Assembly (NCBI GenBank): GCA_017547865.1
Contig: JAFYOA010000246.1
Span: 1 to 7,039 of the forward strand
Direction: 5' to 3'
DNA from: Clostridia bacterium
Lineage (GTDB): Bacteria > Bacillota_A > Clostridia > Oscillospirales > Acutalibacteraceae
DNA: 7,039 nucleotides
The notes below the pieces were generated by a model. It was not told the DNA's origin, searched no databases, and saw nothing but the letters and a program-made list of their open reading frames with translations. Of this stretch, positions 5,918 to 7,039 are shown in pieces (position 1 is the stretch's first letter; each line of letters begins with the position of its first letter). Both the position numbers and the translations under genes were made by a program.

Positions 5918-6060
5918 GGAAAACCTCTCTTTCAGGTTTTCCCCGGACCCCTTTCGAGCGCTTCTCAGGAAAGAGGATTCCGGTCGTTGCGACGACCGAC
6001 CCGGGGACTCTGTCCCCAGGACCCCTGCAAGCCTTTGTAAAGGCTTGACCGAAACTTTTA
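5918..6060. repeat. Multi-hairpin intergenic element, probable dispersed repeat
   Basis: This fills most of the gene-free stretch 5778-6134. Five hairpins follow each other: GGAAAACCT/AGGTTTTCC (5918-5926/5934-5942); CTTTC/GAAAG (5951-5955/5969-5973); CGGTCGT/ACGACCG (5981-5987/5992-5998); GGGGAC/GTCCCC (6003-6008/6012-6017); and CAAGCCTT/AAGGCTTG (6028-6035/6040-6047). GGACCCCT occurs twice, at 5945 and 6019. On the minus strand it begins with GTTTCGGTCAAGCC. From memory, similar GGTCAAGCC...GGCTTG plus GGGGAC/GTCCCC blocks recur between genes of gut Clostridia, but I cannot verify this here. The open minus-strand frame across it (5874-6080) looks like a by-product. Confidence 0.6.
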
Positions 6061-6082
6061 CGCCGCCGAGTTACTGCCATAC

Positions 6083-6125
6083 AAAAGAAAACTACCCGAA
6101 AAAGATCTGCTCTTCTTCGGGTAGT
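6083..6125 (-). terminator. Terminator of the ATP synthase operon
   Basis: A perfect ten-base stem ACTACCCGAA/TTCGGGTAGT (6091-6100 with 6116-6125) extends inward by AAGA/TCTT across one mismatch. On the minus strand it is followed by TTTCTTTT. It starts nine bases after the atpC stop codon. Confidence 0.88.
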
Positions 6126-6134
6126 GTTGCTTCA

Positions 6135-6538
6135 TTATTTCCGCTTGGCTACGCTGCTGCGCACCAAAGCACGCCGCAAATGGGCCTTGGCCAGTTCAGC
6201 CTCCTGACGAGAAACCTTATTCTGAGCCAGAACTTCCTGCGCACGGGCCGCCGCACGCTCAGCGCGTTCGGGGTCAATTTCGTCTGCCCACTCAAAGGTG
6301 GTGGGAACCAGACGAACCGTGCCGCCGGTAACGGCCAGCATGCCGCCAATGCAGGCTGCCGTACGCTTGCCGCCTTCAAAGAAGACCTGTGCTTCACCCA
6401 TACCCAGGGGCGCGACAAAATCGCAGTGCTGAGGCAGAATGCACACATCACCGGTGGCAGTACGAACAACCAGCTTTTCCGCCTGACCGTCAAAATATTC
6501 GCCGTCCGGGGTCACGATCTGCAAAGAAAAGGTGCTCA

Positions 6539-6539
<1 letters not shown>
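6135..6539 (-). CDS. atpC: F-type ATP synthase epsilon subunit
   Basis: A 134-residue subunit of the F1 central stalk. It binds the gamma subunit, contacts the c-ring and regulates ATPase activity through its C-terminal helices. The N-terminal beta-sandwich is clear: SLQIVTPDGEYFDGQAEKLV (5-24), then TGDVCILPQHCDFVAPL (29-45), corresponding to the family's GxxGILPxHxPLV signature. A predicted helical hairpin follows (about 88-125), ending in a basic tail. Two cysteines (C33, C39) sit in that signature, where Gly/Ala and a small residue are more usual. The start overlaps the atpD stop by one base (TGATG), indicating translational coupling. It is the last gene of the operon, as in most bacteria, and is followed at once by a strong terminator. 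Confidence 0.95.

Positions 6540-7039
<500 letters not shown>

Noticed and set aside
5874..6080. Minus-strand frame of 68 codons between the atp terminator and the FliB-like gene
   Set aside because: It coincides with the five-hairpin element and has no clear ribosome binding site or family resemblance. The base pattern is explained by stems, not coding.

Overview
The window reads as chromosomal DNA of a gut-type Firmicute, most likely an anaerobe of the Oscillospiraceae/Ruminococcaceae (Faecalibacterium/Gemmiger-like). I infer this from strong AGGAGG-type ribosome binding sites, fairly high GC in most genes, a Clostridia-type FliB-family protein, a Gly/Met-rich FtsX-type permease and a multi-hairpin intergenic element. 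The genus is recall and inference, not proven. Every complete gene is on the minus strand; only a short gene end at the far left is on the plus strand.

Reading the minus strand from right to left: the end of the F-type ATP synthase operon (3' part of atpD, then atpC, overlapping by one base) stops at a clear intrinsic terminator (6083-6125). A gene-free stretch of about 357 bases follows. It carries five consecutive hairpins (about 5918-6047), probably a dispersed structured repeat, and then an extended -10 promoter. Next are a FliB-family cysteine-rich lysine-N-methylase (4794-5777) and rhaD, L-rhamnulose-1-phosphate aldolase (3857-4687), which ends at its own terminator. A two-gene ABC export operon follows: an FtsX/MacB-type permease (2051-3706) and its ATPase (1360-2040), 10 bases apart and closed by a GNRA-loop terminator. 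Its promoter region holds three TTCAC direct repeats at exactly 11-base spacing, the layout of an OmpR/PhoB-family response-regulator site. The last complete gene is a TIM-barrel sugar phosphate isomerase/epimerase (335-1198), visibly more AT-rich than its neighbours, with a near-consensus sigma-A promoter and its own terminator.

At the left edge, a plus-strand gene seems to end at 62. Its last codons plus the downstream hairpin are repeated about 2.5 times in tandem (unit about 78-80 bases).

The genes do not form one pathway. They are short, separately terminated units: energy (ATP synthase), protein modification (FliB-like), deoxysugar catabolism (RhaD), export or envelope stress (ABC transporter) and sugar metabolism (isomerase). 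The items most worth a second look are the tandemly repeated gene end, the 11-base operator array before the transporter, the methionine/glycine-rich external loops of the permease and the five-hairpin element.
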